Below the pieces are notes generated by a model. That model was not told the origin of the DNA and did not search any database. It saw only the letters and a program-made list of their open reading frames with translations. From positions 60,753 to 124,752 of IMG/VR virus record IMGVR_UViG_3300017990_000012: a DNA stretch of 64,000 bases; one strand, written 5' to 3'. Numbering within the stretch: the first letter of the stretch is position 1; each line of letters opens with the position of its first letter. Shown piece by piece: positions 40,403 through 50,162 of the stretch. The stretch is from a virus. Both the position numbers and the translations under genes were made by a program.

Positions 40403-41317
40403 ATGCCTTTTGACTACAAGGATGGTGTGTTCAATATTCCGGAGAACGAGTTCAACGAGTTCGAGGAGAGGGATATCTATGTGCCATGGAGTGTGGACCT
40501 TCGTGTTGGAGGTGTGGTGAACCTTTCTGCTGTTGGGTACGATGGGTACTATGCCGTAAACAAAATTGAGGAATTGGGTGAGGACAGATCGCACTGCAAA
40601 GTCACTGTTCAAAAGGTCGCCAATGTGAAGGATGTGGATGAGGCGAGGAAGGGATTTGACGGGATCCCTGTGTCTTTCAGTGATGAGATGATCGAGCGAT
40701 TTAGTACTCCTGCAATGGAAATGGCGGAGCAGCTCGTGCCTCCACCGGAGAAGGATCTGAGGATCCACAGAGACGGGACAGTGATGGAGGGGATGCGGTC
40801 GGCCAAGACGCATGAGGCGGCCAAACGTGCAGTGACGAAGTTTCTGCGCGAGCAATCCTGCCTTGGAATGTTCATGGACCCGCCCAAGCCTGTGTATGCT
40901 CCGTATATTCCGCTGCAGATATCGGAGAGTCCTTTTGCGTCTCCGGATGGCTGGAATGGAGATCTGCTCTTGTCCAGTCGTCAGCAGCGCGAAGAGGGGC
41001 CGAGGATCAAGAAGGAGAAGCTTCACGAGTACTTCAACCAGATTGTGATCGAGTTCGACGGAGAGAGGATCGAGTCTCCTGCTCCGCCAGGCGGATTCGA
41101 GTGCTATGCGGCTCAGTCATTTGGGCCTTACCCTATTCGTGTCTTGGACTATTGTGCAGACAGCGCCATATCAGAATCGATCGTCGATCTGAGGAGGTTT
41201 GTCGGGATAGATGACTCTGGCGCTTGCTGGGCACACGACTGGCTTTGTGATGCGAGGGTGAAGAATGGTTTGTACCTTGTCCAGAAAAGGCAATTTGAGC
41301 GCGTCACGGAGAGGTGA
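40403..41317 (+). CDS. hypothetical protein
   Basis: 304 residues; ATG 40403 is 6 nt after GGAGGG, ATG 40397 touches it. Alpha/beta protein with Pro-rich loops (MDPPKPVYAPYIPLQ) in the middle. One of the larger unknown genes. No family is recognised. Confidence 0.6.
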   Translation: MPFDYKDGVFNIPENEFNEFEERDIYVPWSVDLRVGGVVNLSAVGYDGYYAVNKIEELGEDRSHCKVTVQKVANVKDVDEARKGFDGIPVSFSDEMIERFSTPAMEMAEQLVPPPEKDLRIHRDGTVMEGMRSAKTHEAAKRAVTKFLREQSCLGMFMDPPKPVYAPYIPLQISESPFASPDGWNGDLLLSSRQQREEGPRIKKEKLHEYFNQIVIEFDGERIESPAPPGGFECYAAQSFGPYPIRVLDYCADSAISESIVDLRRFVGIDDSGACWAHDWLCDARVKNGLYLVQKRQFERVTER

Positions 41318-41319
41318 GG

Positions 41320-41754
41320 ATGGCCAAGAAGAAGATCACGGCCCAGGATGCCGTCGATGTCCTAAACCGCGCCCTGGAGGCCGACAGGGGCGCTGTGATG
41401 GCGCTTCGTGACGCCAAGGTCCCATGCAATGATGCCCTGGCGCTCGATCCAACGATTCAGGTCTCGTCGACAAACGATCCTGCGATTGTCCACGATGCGT
41501 ACCAGGGCGGTGAGCTGATCACGGTTGGGGGCGGCAAGCGATACCAGGTCGGGTTCCTGGGGATGCTGAATGGCATCTTTGGGATCTTGCCGTCTGGGCA
41601 AGGTAGGATTGCGGCGGTGTACGAACTCGTGTGTGCGAATTGCACCCTGGATGAGAAGGACGTGAAGGGGCTTGTTGCCGGGAGCAAGTGTCCGTCCTGC
41701 GGGATGCCGCTGAGGATTGGGAGATTGATGAAATTCGTAGAGGTCAAGAGGTAG
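41320..41754 (+). CDS. hypothetical protein with C-terminal zinc ribbon
   Basis: 144 residues. CANC (about 108-111) and CPSCG (about 128-132) form a zinc ribbon after an alpha/beta domain. ATG 41320 with SD GAGAGG. No family is recognised. Confidence 0.55.
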   Translation: MAKKKITAQDAVDVLNRALEADRGAVMALRDAKVPCNDALALDPTIQVSSTNDPAIVHDAYQGGELITVGGGKRYQVGFLGMLNGIFGILPSGQGRIAAVYELVCANCTLDEKDVKGLVAGSKCPSCGMPLRIGRLMKFVEVKR

Positions 41755-41756
41755 GA

Positions 41757-41770
41757 CGAACTTGAGTTCG
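41757..41770 (+). repeat. 14-bp dyad copy 14 (TG centre), before RBS
   Basis: CGAACTTGAGTTCG, 2 nt after a stop; ends 15 nt before ATG 41786, just 5' of CCAGGAGGGG. Confidence 0.85.
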
Positions 41771-41785
41771 CTCCAGGAGGGGAAG

Positions 41786-42079
41786 ATGGCTGAGAAGAAG
41801 GTCGCCGCGACACAGCAGATGGAGATCAGCCTCAAGGACATGCAGTCGATGACGATCGATGTTCAGCACGTCGGGACCGGGGTGATTCTTGGGGTGATTG
41901 ATCCGAGCGGGGGTGCCATTGCTGAGGGCGCTGTGATCCCGACGCTGATGTACGCGTTGGCCTTCGCTGCGAAGGAGCGGGGCTTTCACATGTCTCGATT
42001 CGGGGATGCGATGAAGGAGTTCCTGGAGAAGGTTGACGATAGCCTGGACCGAGAGAAGGCTAACAGAGTGTTGAACTGA
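41786..42079 (+). CDS. hypothetical protein
   Basis: 97 residues. Beta-rich hydrophobic centre (VGTGVILGVIDPSGGAIAEG) and helical C-terminus. One-base overlap with the nuclease gene. Confidence 0.55.
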   Translation: MAEKKVAATQQMEISLKDMQSMTIDVQHVGTGVILGVIDPSGGAIAEGAVIPTLMYALAFAAKERGFHMSRFGDAMKEFLEKVDDSLDREKANRVLN

Positions 42080-42444
42080 TGATCGACGGGCTTCTCGACA
42101 TTCTCAAGGACATCCGCATCCCCCCCGCGCCGAGTGAGAACTTCGTGGTGGAGGAGATCTCCAAGAGGCTCACAGGTGCGGGCATCTCATTCGAGCGTGA
42201 GGTTTGGGTCGCGAAGCGTTCCAGGGTGGATTTCATGCTCGAAGATGGGGTGGTGATCGAGGTCAAGCGCGGGAAGCCAAACTCGAAGACGGTGGCTGCG
42301 CAGCTGAAGAAGTACGCGGCGAGCGTGAATGTTTCGGAGATTATCCTAGTGTCGGAGCGTGGACTTGTCTGGCATATCGAGGAGTCGAATGGTAAGCGTG
42401 TCCACTACGTTTCTCTCGCGCGAAATTGGGGGCTGACTATATGA
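42079..42444 (+). CDS. small PD-(D/E)XK nuclease-like protein
   Basis: 121 residues. D51-x9-E61-x-K63 (SRVDFMLEDGVVIEVKRG) is a PD-(D/E)XK core, with E25 upstream and a helix-strand end. The stop overlaps the start of the SNF2 helicase. Small nucleases of this fold next to SNF2 helicases recur in phages and probably act with them on branched DNA. Confidence 0.7.
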   Translation: MIDGLLDILKDIRIPPAPSENFVVEEISKRLTGAGISFEREVWVAKRSRVDFMLEDGVVIEVKRGKPNSKTVAAQLKKYAASVNVSEIILVSERGLVWHIEESNGKRVHYVSLARNWGLTI

Positions 42445-45350
42445 TGATTCCTGACTACCTCAAAGAGCCGACGCTGGGTGGCCACATCTTCGGAAAGCTT
42501 GAGTATGACGACGAGGATGATGTCTTCGTGCTGACCGGAGAGCCTCTTGTGCTGCAGTACGCTAAGAGGATCTTTCCGGGCGCGCGTGTGACGCGAGGTG
42601 GCGGTGGGAAGATGATGTTCCATCGGACGCGGCGCGAGGTGGCAGACCTGAACTGGCTTCTGATGCGGTTCCCGCTGAACATCGACCAGTGCAAGCCGAT
42701 CCTGGATCGCGCACGGGATGATGCGGTGTTCCAGATCAAAAGCCGGATGTCTGGGATGGACAAGGCGAGGACGAAGCCCCCGGAGAGCTTCCTTGGGAAG
42801 TTGTACCCGTACCAGGAGGTTGGGACCACGTTCCTGAAGACCAACCAGCGGTGTGTGCTCGGTGATGGGATGGGGCTTGGAAAGACGTGGACTGCCCTGG
42901 CGGCTGCGGCTGCTGCGGGGGACTATCCGGTGTTGGTGGTTTGCCAGACGCATGTGCAGAATCAGTGGCAGCGCATGATCGGAACGCTGTTCGATCTGGC
43001 CGGTGCGACAGTCACCGAGGGGATGAACCCATTCAGGGTGGCGAAGGAGCGCGGGAAGAAGATGGCACCGATTCTGAAGTCGCAGACGCCGTACAAGATC
43101 CCGGACACACCGTTCGCGATCATCCACTATGGGTTGATTGCGTATTGGGAGCGGGCGCTGAGGAAGCGTGGGTTCAAGACGGTGATCTTCGATGAGGTTC
43201 AGGAGCTTCGCCACACGGGCACTGCGAAGTACTCTGCTGCATCGAACCTATCGACGGTTGCCGAGGACGTGTGGGGGCTCTCGGGGACCCCGGTGTACGG
43301 GTATGGTGCGGAGATTTGGTCAGTGATGAACGCGATCGACTTCCACTGTCTGGGGTCGCACGAGGCTTTCACGCGCGAGTGGTGCACTGGGTACGGGGAG
43401 AAGATTGTCTCGGATCCACAGGCCCTGAATGGCCATCTGTCGCGCGAGGGGTTGCTTCTTCGAAGGCGTGCCGACGATCCGGATGTTGCGATTGATCTGC
43501 CGCAGGTGGTGCGGAAGGTCGAGGACCTGAACCACGACGAGATCCTGTACGACAAGCTCATTGGATCGGCGCGGGAATGCGCGAAACGGTATGATGGAGC
43601 GGGTTTTACGACCAAGGGACGCTTGGCTCGGATGATGGACACGCAGGGGCGGAAGGCGACTGGCGTTTCGAAGGCGGCCTACGTTGCGGAGTTCGTGGAG
43701 AGCCTGATTGAGGCCGGGGAGAGGCCGCTTGTGTACGCGTGGCATCACCAGGTGCATGACATCTACAAGGAGCGGCTGGGGAAGTACAATCCAGCCGTCT
43801 TCACAGGAAAAGAGACGCCGAAGCAGAAGGAGTACTTCCTGGAGAAATACTCTGAGGGCGAGATGCCGATGGCCCTCCTGAGCCTTCGGTCTGCTGCTGG
43901 TTTGGATGGGCTCCAGCATCACGCATCGATGTGCGTGTTCGGGGAGTTGGACTGGTCACCTGCTATACATTGCTTTGATGAAAAGACGGAGGTTTTGACA
44001 CGGGATGGGTTCAAGGGGGTGGACGATGTTTCGGTTGGAGATGTCGTTGCTGGATTTGATGTAGGGAGCGGAGAGATAAGATGGGTTCCGGCTCTTGGGA
44101 AAGTGGACCGGATGCTTGATGATGATGAGAAGTTGTACAGGACGAAGACCGTCACTCTTGATCTTTGTGTTACCGGAGATCACAGGATGGTTTATCGTAG
44201 CAACCGGAGGACGAATAAGGGGACCGTTAGGTCTGAATGGAGAGTTGATACGGCTGAGAACTTGTCAGGTGTGAAGAGGAGATACGTTCCTGTCTGTGGA
44301 GTGCAAGATGCCACAGGGGTGAGCTTGTCAGATGACGAGTTGAGACTGATCGGTCTCTTTGTGAGCGATGGGAGCTTTAACGGTAGGCAGGTTACTATTT
44401 ACCAGTCAGAGGATCAGCCCTGGAACAAGGACATCGTCGAGATCTTGAACGGTGCAGGGGTTCAGTGGTGGGTCAACCGCGTTCGTGGAATGCTTTGGTA
44501 TGGGATCCCGACCGGGGCAAGAAAGAGCAGATTGGACCACGATAAGCCACTGAAGGGGTGGCGTGACTTGGCTCCTTATCTGGACAAAGACATGAGTCCT
44601 CTCCTTGATGATTGCACGAGGGATCAGCTTGAGTGTTTCATTCATGGACTTTGGCTTGGTGACGGGGCGAAGAAAAAGTGGAACTCTTCTGTCAGGAGGA
44701 TAACGAATACGAATATTGTTATGCTTGAGAGGCTTCAGTCGCTTTGTGTCCGTAGGGGGTTCTGCGCGAATATATCGACTAGGAAATCGAGAACATCTGC
44801 TGGGAATGTTGTGTACGATATCTACATCAGTGACAGGCAGGATGCGTATCTGCAGGACAACCCAAAGAGGCTGAATTCGTTTAAGGAGGATTTGGATTGC
44901 GAGGGTGAGAGGGTATGGTGTTTGAACAATGAGCTTGGCACGCTCGTGGTGAGGAGAAATGGGAAGGTTTGCATCACTGGGAATTCCCAGTGCGAGACGC
45001 GGATTGCACGAATTGGTGTCGACAAGACGCTGGAGGATGTGCCGAGCTACTACTGTGTTTCGAGCGTTGGTCACGACGAGATCATGATGGATGTCCTTGG
45101 CGTGAAGACAGGCCAGTTTGTCGGTATCATGGGGGATGAGCCCGAGTCGTACGAAGAGCAACGAGAGGCAGAGAAGCGTGCCACGCTTCGGATAAAAAGA
45201 CTCGCCAACAAGCTGAAGAGCGAAAGCAGGGAATTGCCAAGCCCACCGAAAGAGGATAGGATAGTAGAGCAACCGTTGGCCAAGGGTCGCCCGAAGGGTG
45301 CTCGCGGCAAGTTGATCTGTGCTTTTGGTGGGAAGTTGGGTGATGGCTGA
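42441..45350 (+). CDS. SNF2-family helicase interrupted by an intein
   Basis: 969 residues as translated. Extein motifs: Walker A GMGLGKT at 143-149, DEVQ (motif II) at 251-254, SGTP (motif III) at 281-284, and a C-terminal helicase half ending in WSPAIH | SQCETRIARIG (motif VI), where the intein sits. After splicing, about 631 residues remain. It probably remodels replication or recombination forks. The start ATG 42441 overlaps the nuclease gene; the Lys/Arg-rich C-terminus overlaps the next gene by 8 nt. Confidence 0.9.
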   Translation: MMIPDYLKEPTLGGHIFGKLEYDDEDDVFVLTGEPLVLQYAKRIFPGARVTRGGGGKMMFHRTRREVADLNWLLMRFPLNIDQCKPILDRARDDAVFQIKSRMSGMDKARTKPPESFLGKLYPYQEVGTTFLKTNQRCVLGDGMGLGKTWTALAAAAAAGDYPVLVVCQTHVQNQWQRMIGTLFDLAGATVTEGMNPFRVAKERGKKMAPILKSQTPYKIPDTPFAIIHYGLIAYWERALRKRGFKTVIFDEVQELRHTGTAKYSAASNLSTVAEDVWGLSGTPVYGYGAEIWSVMNAIDFHCLGSHEAFTREWCTGYGEKIVSDPQALNGHLSREGLLLRRRADDPDVAIDLPQVVRKVEDLNHDEILYDKLIGSARECAKRYDGAGFTTKGRLARMMDTQGRKATGVSKAAYVAEFVESLIEAGERPLVYAWHHQVHDIYKERLGKYNPAVFTGKETPKQKEYFLEKYSEGEMPMALLSLRSAAGLDGLQHHASMCVFGELDWSPAIHCFDEKTEVLTRDGFKGVDDVSVGDVVAGFDVGSGEIRWVPALGKVDRMLDDDEKLYRTKTVTLDLCVTGDHRMVYRSNRRTNKGTVRSEWRVDTAENLSGVKRRYVPVCGVQDATGVSLSDDELRLIGLFVSDGSFNGRQVTIYQSEDQPWNKDIVEILNGAGVQWWVNRVRGMLWYGIPTGARKSRLDHDKPLKGWRDLAPYLDKDMSPLLDDCTRDQLECFIHGLWLGDGAKKKWNSSVRRITNTNIVMLERLQSLCVRRGFCANISTRKSRTSAGNVVYDIYISDRQDAYLQDNPKRLNSFKEDLDCEGERVWCLNNELGTLVVRRNGKVCITGNSQCETRIARIGVDKTLEDVPSYYCVSSVGHDEIMMDVLGVKTGQFVGIMGDEPESYEEQREAEKRATLRIKRLANKLKSESRELPSPPKEDRIVEQPLAKGRPKGARGKLICAFGGKLGDG
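43971..44984 (+). mobile_element. intein with DOD homing endonuclease
   Basis: 338 codons, residues 511-848 of the helicase. Block A: Cys1 in CFDEKTEVLTRDG. Block B: TGDH at 578-581. LAGLIDADG-type motifs: LIGLFVSDG (636-644) and FIHGLWLGDG (733-742). C-terminal end VCITGN with Ser+1; the penultimate residue is Gly in place of the usual His. It splits motif VI between H510 and S849. Its codons (ATT, GTT, TAT, AGG) look less GC-biased than the extein, consistent with horizontal spread. Confidence 0.9.
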
Positions 45351-46434
45351 TCTGGCGTCAAAGAAGAAATCTCAGATAAAATTCAAGCGTGTCAAGGCAC
45401 TCCGGTGCTACGATCAGGTCGTTGATCTCCTATACGCGGGATACCCCCTCTCTACGGTGGCGAATTTCATCCAAAAGAGGATGAAAGAGAGCACTGACAT
45501 CACGCACCAGTCGATGATTGTGCTGCTGAGTCGCTTCCGGAGCGAGATGAACACGGGGGAGATGATCAAGGGGACGCTTCCTCGGGTGTTCTCGAAGGCG
45601 GAGCAGAAGTTTTCCAACAAGATGCAGGAGTTGGAGCGTCTGGAGGATCAGTATCAGATGATGCAGTTCCGGCTGGATGTCGCGCACGGGGAGGAGCGTC
45701 TGAGCGGGGAGATCAACCCCAATGTGGACAAGGTTGCGAAGTCCATCCTCGGAATCATCGACAAGATGCACGCCATCAAGATGGATCTGGGGCTGATCGG
45801 CTCCCGGGACCTTGGGACGATTACGGTTTCGGCGGAGAATGTTGAGCGCATCAAGGAGAAGTATGGGTCTGGGGCCGCGCGGGCCTTCGAGGATCCGGTT
45901 TCTCGTGGACGCGTCCTGGCTGCTCTCAACGCGATGCGGAAGGCTGGGCGGCTGCGTGACAAGGATGGGAACCCGCTGGACATTGAGAACAAGATGAATC
46001 TCTCGGACGAGGAGAGGGGGAACATCATCGACGCTGAGTTCGAAGAGACTGTCGGTTCTGGCGCCGAAGATGAAGATCTGTACGACGGGTCGGATGACGG
46101 GGAAGACGGGGAACCTGGGGGCGATTTCATGCCACAAGGGGAAGATTTCTCTGAGCCGATGGAGGACATGACTGATGAGACGGTCGTGGCCCTCGATCCT
46201 GCGATGGATGATGAAGAGGAGCCAGAGGAGGAGCCAGAGGAGCCCCCCAAGAAAACGAAGCCGAAGCCGAAGTCGGAACCGAAGGTTCGACACCCGGATT
46301 CGGACAAGACGGAGATGGAGCCGGTCCGTAGGCCGACGAGGCCCAACATGCCACCAGGGCCAGCGAAGCCCAGTGTTCGTGGGAACATCAAACAGAGAAC
46401 GACATCTACTCAGAGACGCAAAAAGGACGAGTAG
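45343..46434 (+). CDS. candidate terminase small subunit
   Basis: 363 residues. The N-terminal region (QVVDLLYAGYPLSTVANFIQ) looks like a helix-turn-helix, followed by helices and an acidic, Pro/Lys-rich tail from about 225 on. Position immediately before the large terminase, with no gap, supports a small-subunit role in DNA recognition. Sequence alone does not prove it. Confidence 0.5.
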   Translation: MADLASKKKSQIKFKRVKALRCYDQVVDLLYAGYPLSTVANFIQKRMKESTDITHQSMIVLLSRFRSEMNTGEMIKGTLPRVFSKAEQKFSNKMQELERLEDQYQMMQFRLDVAHGEERLSGEINPNVDKVAKSILGIIDKMHAIKMDLGLIGSRDLGTITVSAENVERIKEKYGSGAARAFEDPVSRGRVLAALNAMRKAGRLRDKDGNPLDIENKMNLSDEERGNIIDAEFEETVGSGAEDEDLYDGSDDGEDGEPGGDFMPQGEDFSEPMEDMTDETVVALDPAMDDEEEPEEEPEEPPKKTKPKPKSEPKVRHPDSDKTEMEPVRRPTRPNMPPGPAKPSVRGNIKQRTTSTQRRKKDE

Positions 46435-48486
46435 ATGATCATCGTAACCAAGCAAGGACGGAAGAAGTCCGTCCTGACACCAGATGAAATAGAAGAGCGG
46501 GCAGGGGACATCGTCTCGAATTTGACTCCGCAAGAGCAGGAGCTTTTCTTCGGGCTCTTGGATGACGATGTGGAGGAGCAGGCCAAGGTCGAGGAGACGA
46601 TGATTCAGCACCGGTATCACACGAGGCCGGTGTCGATGGAGCAATTTATCGAGGATCCGTACTACCTTGGTGAGTCGTGCACGACGATTTACCCGCAGCT
46701 GAAAGAGGACCTGATCAACCTGTTTGAGCATCCCTACCGGGAGGTGGTTCTCACAGGTGGTATCGGAGTCGGAAAGACGTATAGCCTTTCGATTGCCCTG
46801 TGTCGGGTGATCTATGAGCTGTCCTGTCTGGTGAACCCGCAGAAGACGTTTGGCCTGTCCTCTGGTACCGAGATGGTGATCCCACTGATCTCGAAGAACC
46901 TGATCCTGGCCCGGGAGGTCATGAAGACGGCTGTCGATGACAAGCTCAAAGAGAGCCCGTACTTCATGGAGAAGTTCACGCCGAAGATCTCAAAGGATGC
47001 GACGGTGTTTCCGAATAACATCCGTGTGGTCATCGGTTCGTACGGCTCGGAGCGTATCCTGGGATCGAACGTTTTTGCATGCGGGCTGGACGAGACGAAC
47101 TTCCCGCCGACCCGCCGGTCCCAGCAGATCACCACGGCGATCGGGCAGCGGAAGACGGCGGCTCACTTCGATCCAGTCGAGAAGGTCTACAGGAACCTTT
47201 TGCGTCGTATCAAATCCAGGTTCCAGAAGGCCGGTGGGGACTTCCCGGGGATGGTCATCCTGGCTTCTTCGGCAGCGACCCTGGAGAGCTTCACCGAGCG
47301 GAAGATGCGTGAGAGCGCGAATGATCCACAGGTCTTCGTGCGGGACCATACGGCTTGGACGGCGAAGCCAGAGACAGAGTTCTGCGGCGAGAAGTTCTGG
47401 GTCATCTGCTCTACATCCTCCTTGAGAGCGCGGATTCTCGAAGAGGAAGAGTACGACGACATCACGGATGAGTACCTGGAGGAGAACGACGCTTGGCTGA
47501 TCGACATCCCGATCGAATACCTCACGGACTTCGAGACGGATATCGAGAATGCTTTGAGGGATATTGCTGGTATTTCAACACAGGCAATCTCGTCGTTCAT
47601 CCAGCGGCCCGAGGCTGTTGATGCGTGTGCGGTTGAAGAGCTTCCTCATGCGTTCTCGATGGGGGAATGGACCGCTGGTGGGCCGGGATCGTTCCTGTGG
47701 CGCCAGATGTGCAAAGAGTTTGAAAGGACGATTCCTGGCGGGTACAAGGAGACGGCGTGGGCACCGAAGATCAACCCCAAGAAGATGCGGTGGTGTCATA
47801 TTGATACGTCGTTGTCCGGGGACGCGACTGGATTCTGTGTTGGGCACATCGACAAGTGGGTGGAGGTCGTGCGCCGTTCCGAGAAGGGGGAGCACTTCGC
47901 CGAGCTTGCACCGTTCTACATCATCGACGTCTTATTGAGGATCAATCCGCCTCCAGGGGAGCAGATTTACATGCCGGACCTTCGGAGGTTGGTGTACGAG
48001 TTGCAGGCGCACGGGTACACATTTGCGGGGCTTTCCACGGATACCTACCAGTACGTCGAGATGCATCAGCAGATACGAAGGCGGGGAATCACACCTCACA
48101 TCGTTTCGATGGATGTGAAGACCGATCCGTACGATGAGCTGAAGAGGGCCATTTACGAGGATCGGATCCGGTACCACAAGTACGATCCGTTTATTGAGGA
48201 GCTGAAGTTCCTGGAGTACGACAGGCTGAAGGGGAAGATCGACCACCCTCAGGCGGGGTCGAAGGACGTCTCTGATGCGGCGGCAGGTGTGGTATATTCT
48301 TTGTTGGAACATTCGACACGCTTGCCAATTGGTCTCGGGTCTGATACCTCTAAAAAGAGCATGCATGCGAATTCTTGGGTGAGTACCCTGGTTCCGGCAT
48401 CTCAGGTCGACCTGGAAGAAGTGAGAGAAGCTGCTGATGATGCAAGAGACGACTCCGAGTTTGTCCCCATCCTGTTTGGAGATTAA
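46435..48486 (+). CDS. terL: terminase large subunit
   Basis: 683 residues. ATPase: Walker A GGIGVGKT at 108-115 and Walker B with D219-E220 (GLDETNF). Nuclease: D457 (HIDTSLSGDATG), D536 and D611/D614 (KDVSDAAAG), an RNase H-like acidic set. It packages DNA into the prohead through the portal. Starts directly after the previous stop. Confidence 0.93.
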   Translation: MIIVTKQGRKKSVLTPDEIEERAGDIVSNLTPQEQELFFGLLDDDVEEQAKVEETMIQHRYHTRPVSMEQFIEDPYYLGESCTTIYPQLKEDLINLFEHPYREVVLTGGIGVGKTYSLSIALCRVIYELSCLVNPQKTFGLSSGTEMVIPLISKNLILAREVMKTAVDDKLKESPYFMEKFTPKISKDATVFPNNIRVVIGSYGSERILGSNVFACGLDETNFPPTRRSQQITTAIGQRKTAAHFDPVEKVYRNLLRRIKSRFQKAGGDFPGMVILASSAATLESFTERKMRESANDPQVFVRDHTAWTAKPETEFCGEKFWVICSTSSLRARILEEEEYDDITDEYLEENDAWLIDIPIEYLTDFETDIENALRDIAGISTQAISSFIQRPEAVDACAVEELPHAFSMGEWTAGGPGSFLWRQMCKEFERTIPGGYKETAWAPKINPKKMRWCHIDTSLSGDATGFCVGHIDKWVEVVRRSEKGEHFAELAPFYIIDVLLRINPPPGEQIYMPDLRRLVYELQAHGYTFAGLSTDTYQYVEMHQQIRRRGITPHIVSMDVKTDPYDELKRAIYEDRIRYHKYDPFIEELKFLEYDRLKGKIDHPQAGSKDVSDAAAGVVYSLLEHSTRLPIGLGSDTSKKSMHANSWVSTLVPASQVDLEEVREAADDARDDSEFVPILFGD

Positions 48487-48488
48487 GC

Positions 48489-50153
48489 ATGGCGTGGCTT
48501 GACTGGATAGGTACCTTCTTTTCGAAGGAAAAGGAGCAACAGGTCGCAAAAGAGGCTCGCGGAGTATCGGTCGGGACCCCCGGACAGGCGGGGCAGGTCG
48601 GTAGCGGAAACCTGGAGTCCGAGCCGGGCTACGGGAATCTTTGCGATTCGCTTGGTGTCGATCAGGACCTGATGCGTCGGTATGCCGACTACGAGAACAT
48701 GGACGACTATCCCGAGACGTCCATGGTTCTTGATCGCTATGCGGACGATTCGACGATTCCGGACTCCATTCACAACAAGACGATCTGGTCCATCTCCAGA
48801 GACAAGGTTTTCAGAGATCTGATCGATGACTGCATGCACAGGCGCGTGCAGATCGAGGAGGACATCTGGGTCGCGGTTCGGACGCTCTGCAAGTATGGAA
48901 ACCTCTTCGGTGAGGTCCTTGTGAACGAGACCGGTGTGGTCGGTATCAACTGGCTGCCGGTTGCCACGATGCGGAGAATTGTTGACGAGAAAGGTGCCCT
49001 GATTGGGTTCGTCCAGGACATGACGGGGACTTTCAACTTCGATTACAAGGAATCGATCGATGCGTTGAAGGCCCACCAGCTCCCGGAGGTTCACGACACC
49101 GACAACCACAAGAAGGTGACGTTTTTCAGGCCCTGGGAGGTTGTCCATTGGAGGCTGCGCAGCAAGATGATGCGCGCTCAGTACGGGTACAGCGTGCTGG
49201 ATTCGTCCCGGTGGGTTTGGAAGCGTCTGATTCTGATGGAGGACACGGCGCTCGTACAGAAGCTCACTCGATCACCTGGAAGGTATGCCTTCTATGTGGA
49301 CACGGGGGATCTGCCGCCCAAGGAGGCGATGGCTCTCGTCAAGAAGGTGAAGCGGGGTTACAAGAAGAAGAAGTTGGTGGACCCGAGCACGGGTCAGCTG
49401 GATTTCAGATACAACCCGCTCTCTCCGCATGAGGATTTCTGGGTTCCAACCCGTGGGCAGAAGGACTCGACGAGGATCGAGGTAGTTTCTGGCCCAGATG
49501 TTCAGATGATGGACGACGTCGAGTACTTCCGCGAGAAGCTAAGGAAGGCTTCTGGGGTTCCGGACGAGACGGAAGACGCATCCAAGCCGTTCAGCGAGGG
49601 GAATGCACGGTTTGCGCGCGCGTGTATGCGTGTGCAGCGTGAGTTCATGACCGGGATGAGAAAGGTCATTAAGGTCCACCTGGCGGCACTGAACATCGAT
49701 GCCGATTCGGTGAAGTGGCATCTGAAGATGACCATCCCGTCTCCGGTGTTCGAGATGCAGCAGATCGAAATCATGAATGCGCGGGCGGCCCTTGCTGACT
49801 CGATGACTGAGTGGACGACCAAGACTTGGATTCTGCAGCACGTCTTCAAGTTCCCAGAGGACGACGCAACAGCGATGTCGCGGGACAAGACCGATGAGGT
49901 TGACGAGGTCATGAAGCGTGAGGCTGCGACCCAGGCGGATATCATCAGGCTGTACCCACAGTTGCAGGATATGCCGGTGCCGGAGGGGTCCGAGCCGGTG
50001 AAGGAAAGTATCAAGAGTGAGATTGCTGGGCTGAAGAAGATCTATGAAGAGACTAGTCAAAGCTCTTCAGAGGTGATAAAAAGATTCGAGAGGCTGGATT
50101 CGAGATTGGGTCGCGTTGAAAAGACCATCAAGACTTCGGCTATCTCGGGATAG
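48489..50153 (+). CDS. portal protein, T4 gp20-like
   Basis: 554 residues. Segments LIDDCMHRRVQIEEDIW, YGNLFGEV and VVHWRLRSKMMRAQYGYSVLD follow the phage portal pattern, and the C-terminal helices suit a gp20-type ring subunit. Twelve subunits form the DNA channel and neck docking site. Two nucleotides after terL. Confidence 0.88.
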   Translation: MAWLDWIGTFFSKEKEQQVAKEARGVSVGTPGQAGQVGSGNLESEPGYGNLCDSLGVDQDLMRRYADYENMDDYPETSMVLDRYADDSTIPDSIHNKTIWSISRDKVFRDLIDDCMHRRVQIEEDIWVAVRTLCKYGNLFGEVLVNETGVVGINWLPVATMRRIVDEKGALIGFVQDMTGTFNFDYKESIDALKAHQLPEVHDTDNHKKVTFFRPWEVVHWRLRSKMMRAQYGYSVLDSSRWVWKRLILMEDTALVQKLTRSPGRYAFYVDTGDLPPKEAMALVKKVKRGYKKKKLVDPSTGQLDFRYNPLSPHEDFWVPTRGQKDSTRIEVVSGPDVQMMDDVEYFREKLRKASGVPDETEDASKPFSEGNARFARACMRVQREFMTGMRKVIKVHLAALNIDADSVKWHLKMTIPSPVFEMQQIEIMNARAALADSMTEWTTKTWILQHVFKFPEDDATAMSRDKTDEVDEVMKREAATQADIIRLYPQLQDMPVPEGSEPVKESIKSEIAGLKKIYEETSQSSSEVIKRFERLDSRLGRVEKTIKTSAISG

Positions 50154-50162
50154 GGGTGAGAG

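Noticed and set aside
45430-46731. Long minus-strand open frames over the packaging genes
   Set aside because: GC-biased third codon positions create open antisense frames; no SD or family match, and the sense genes are strong.
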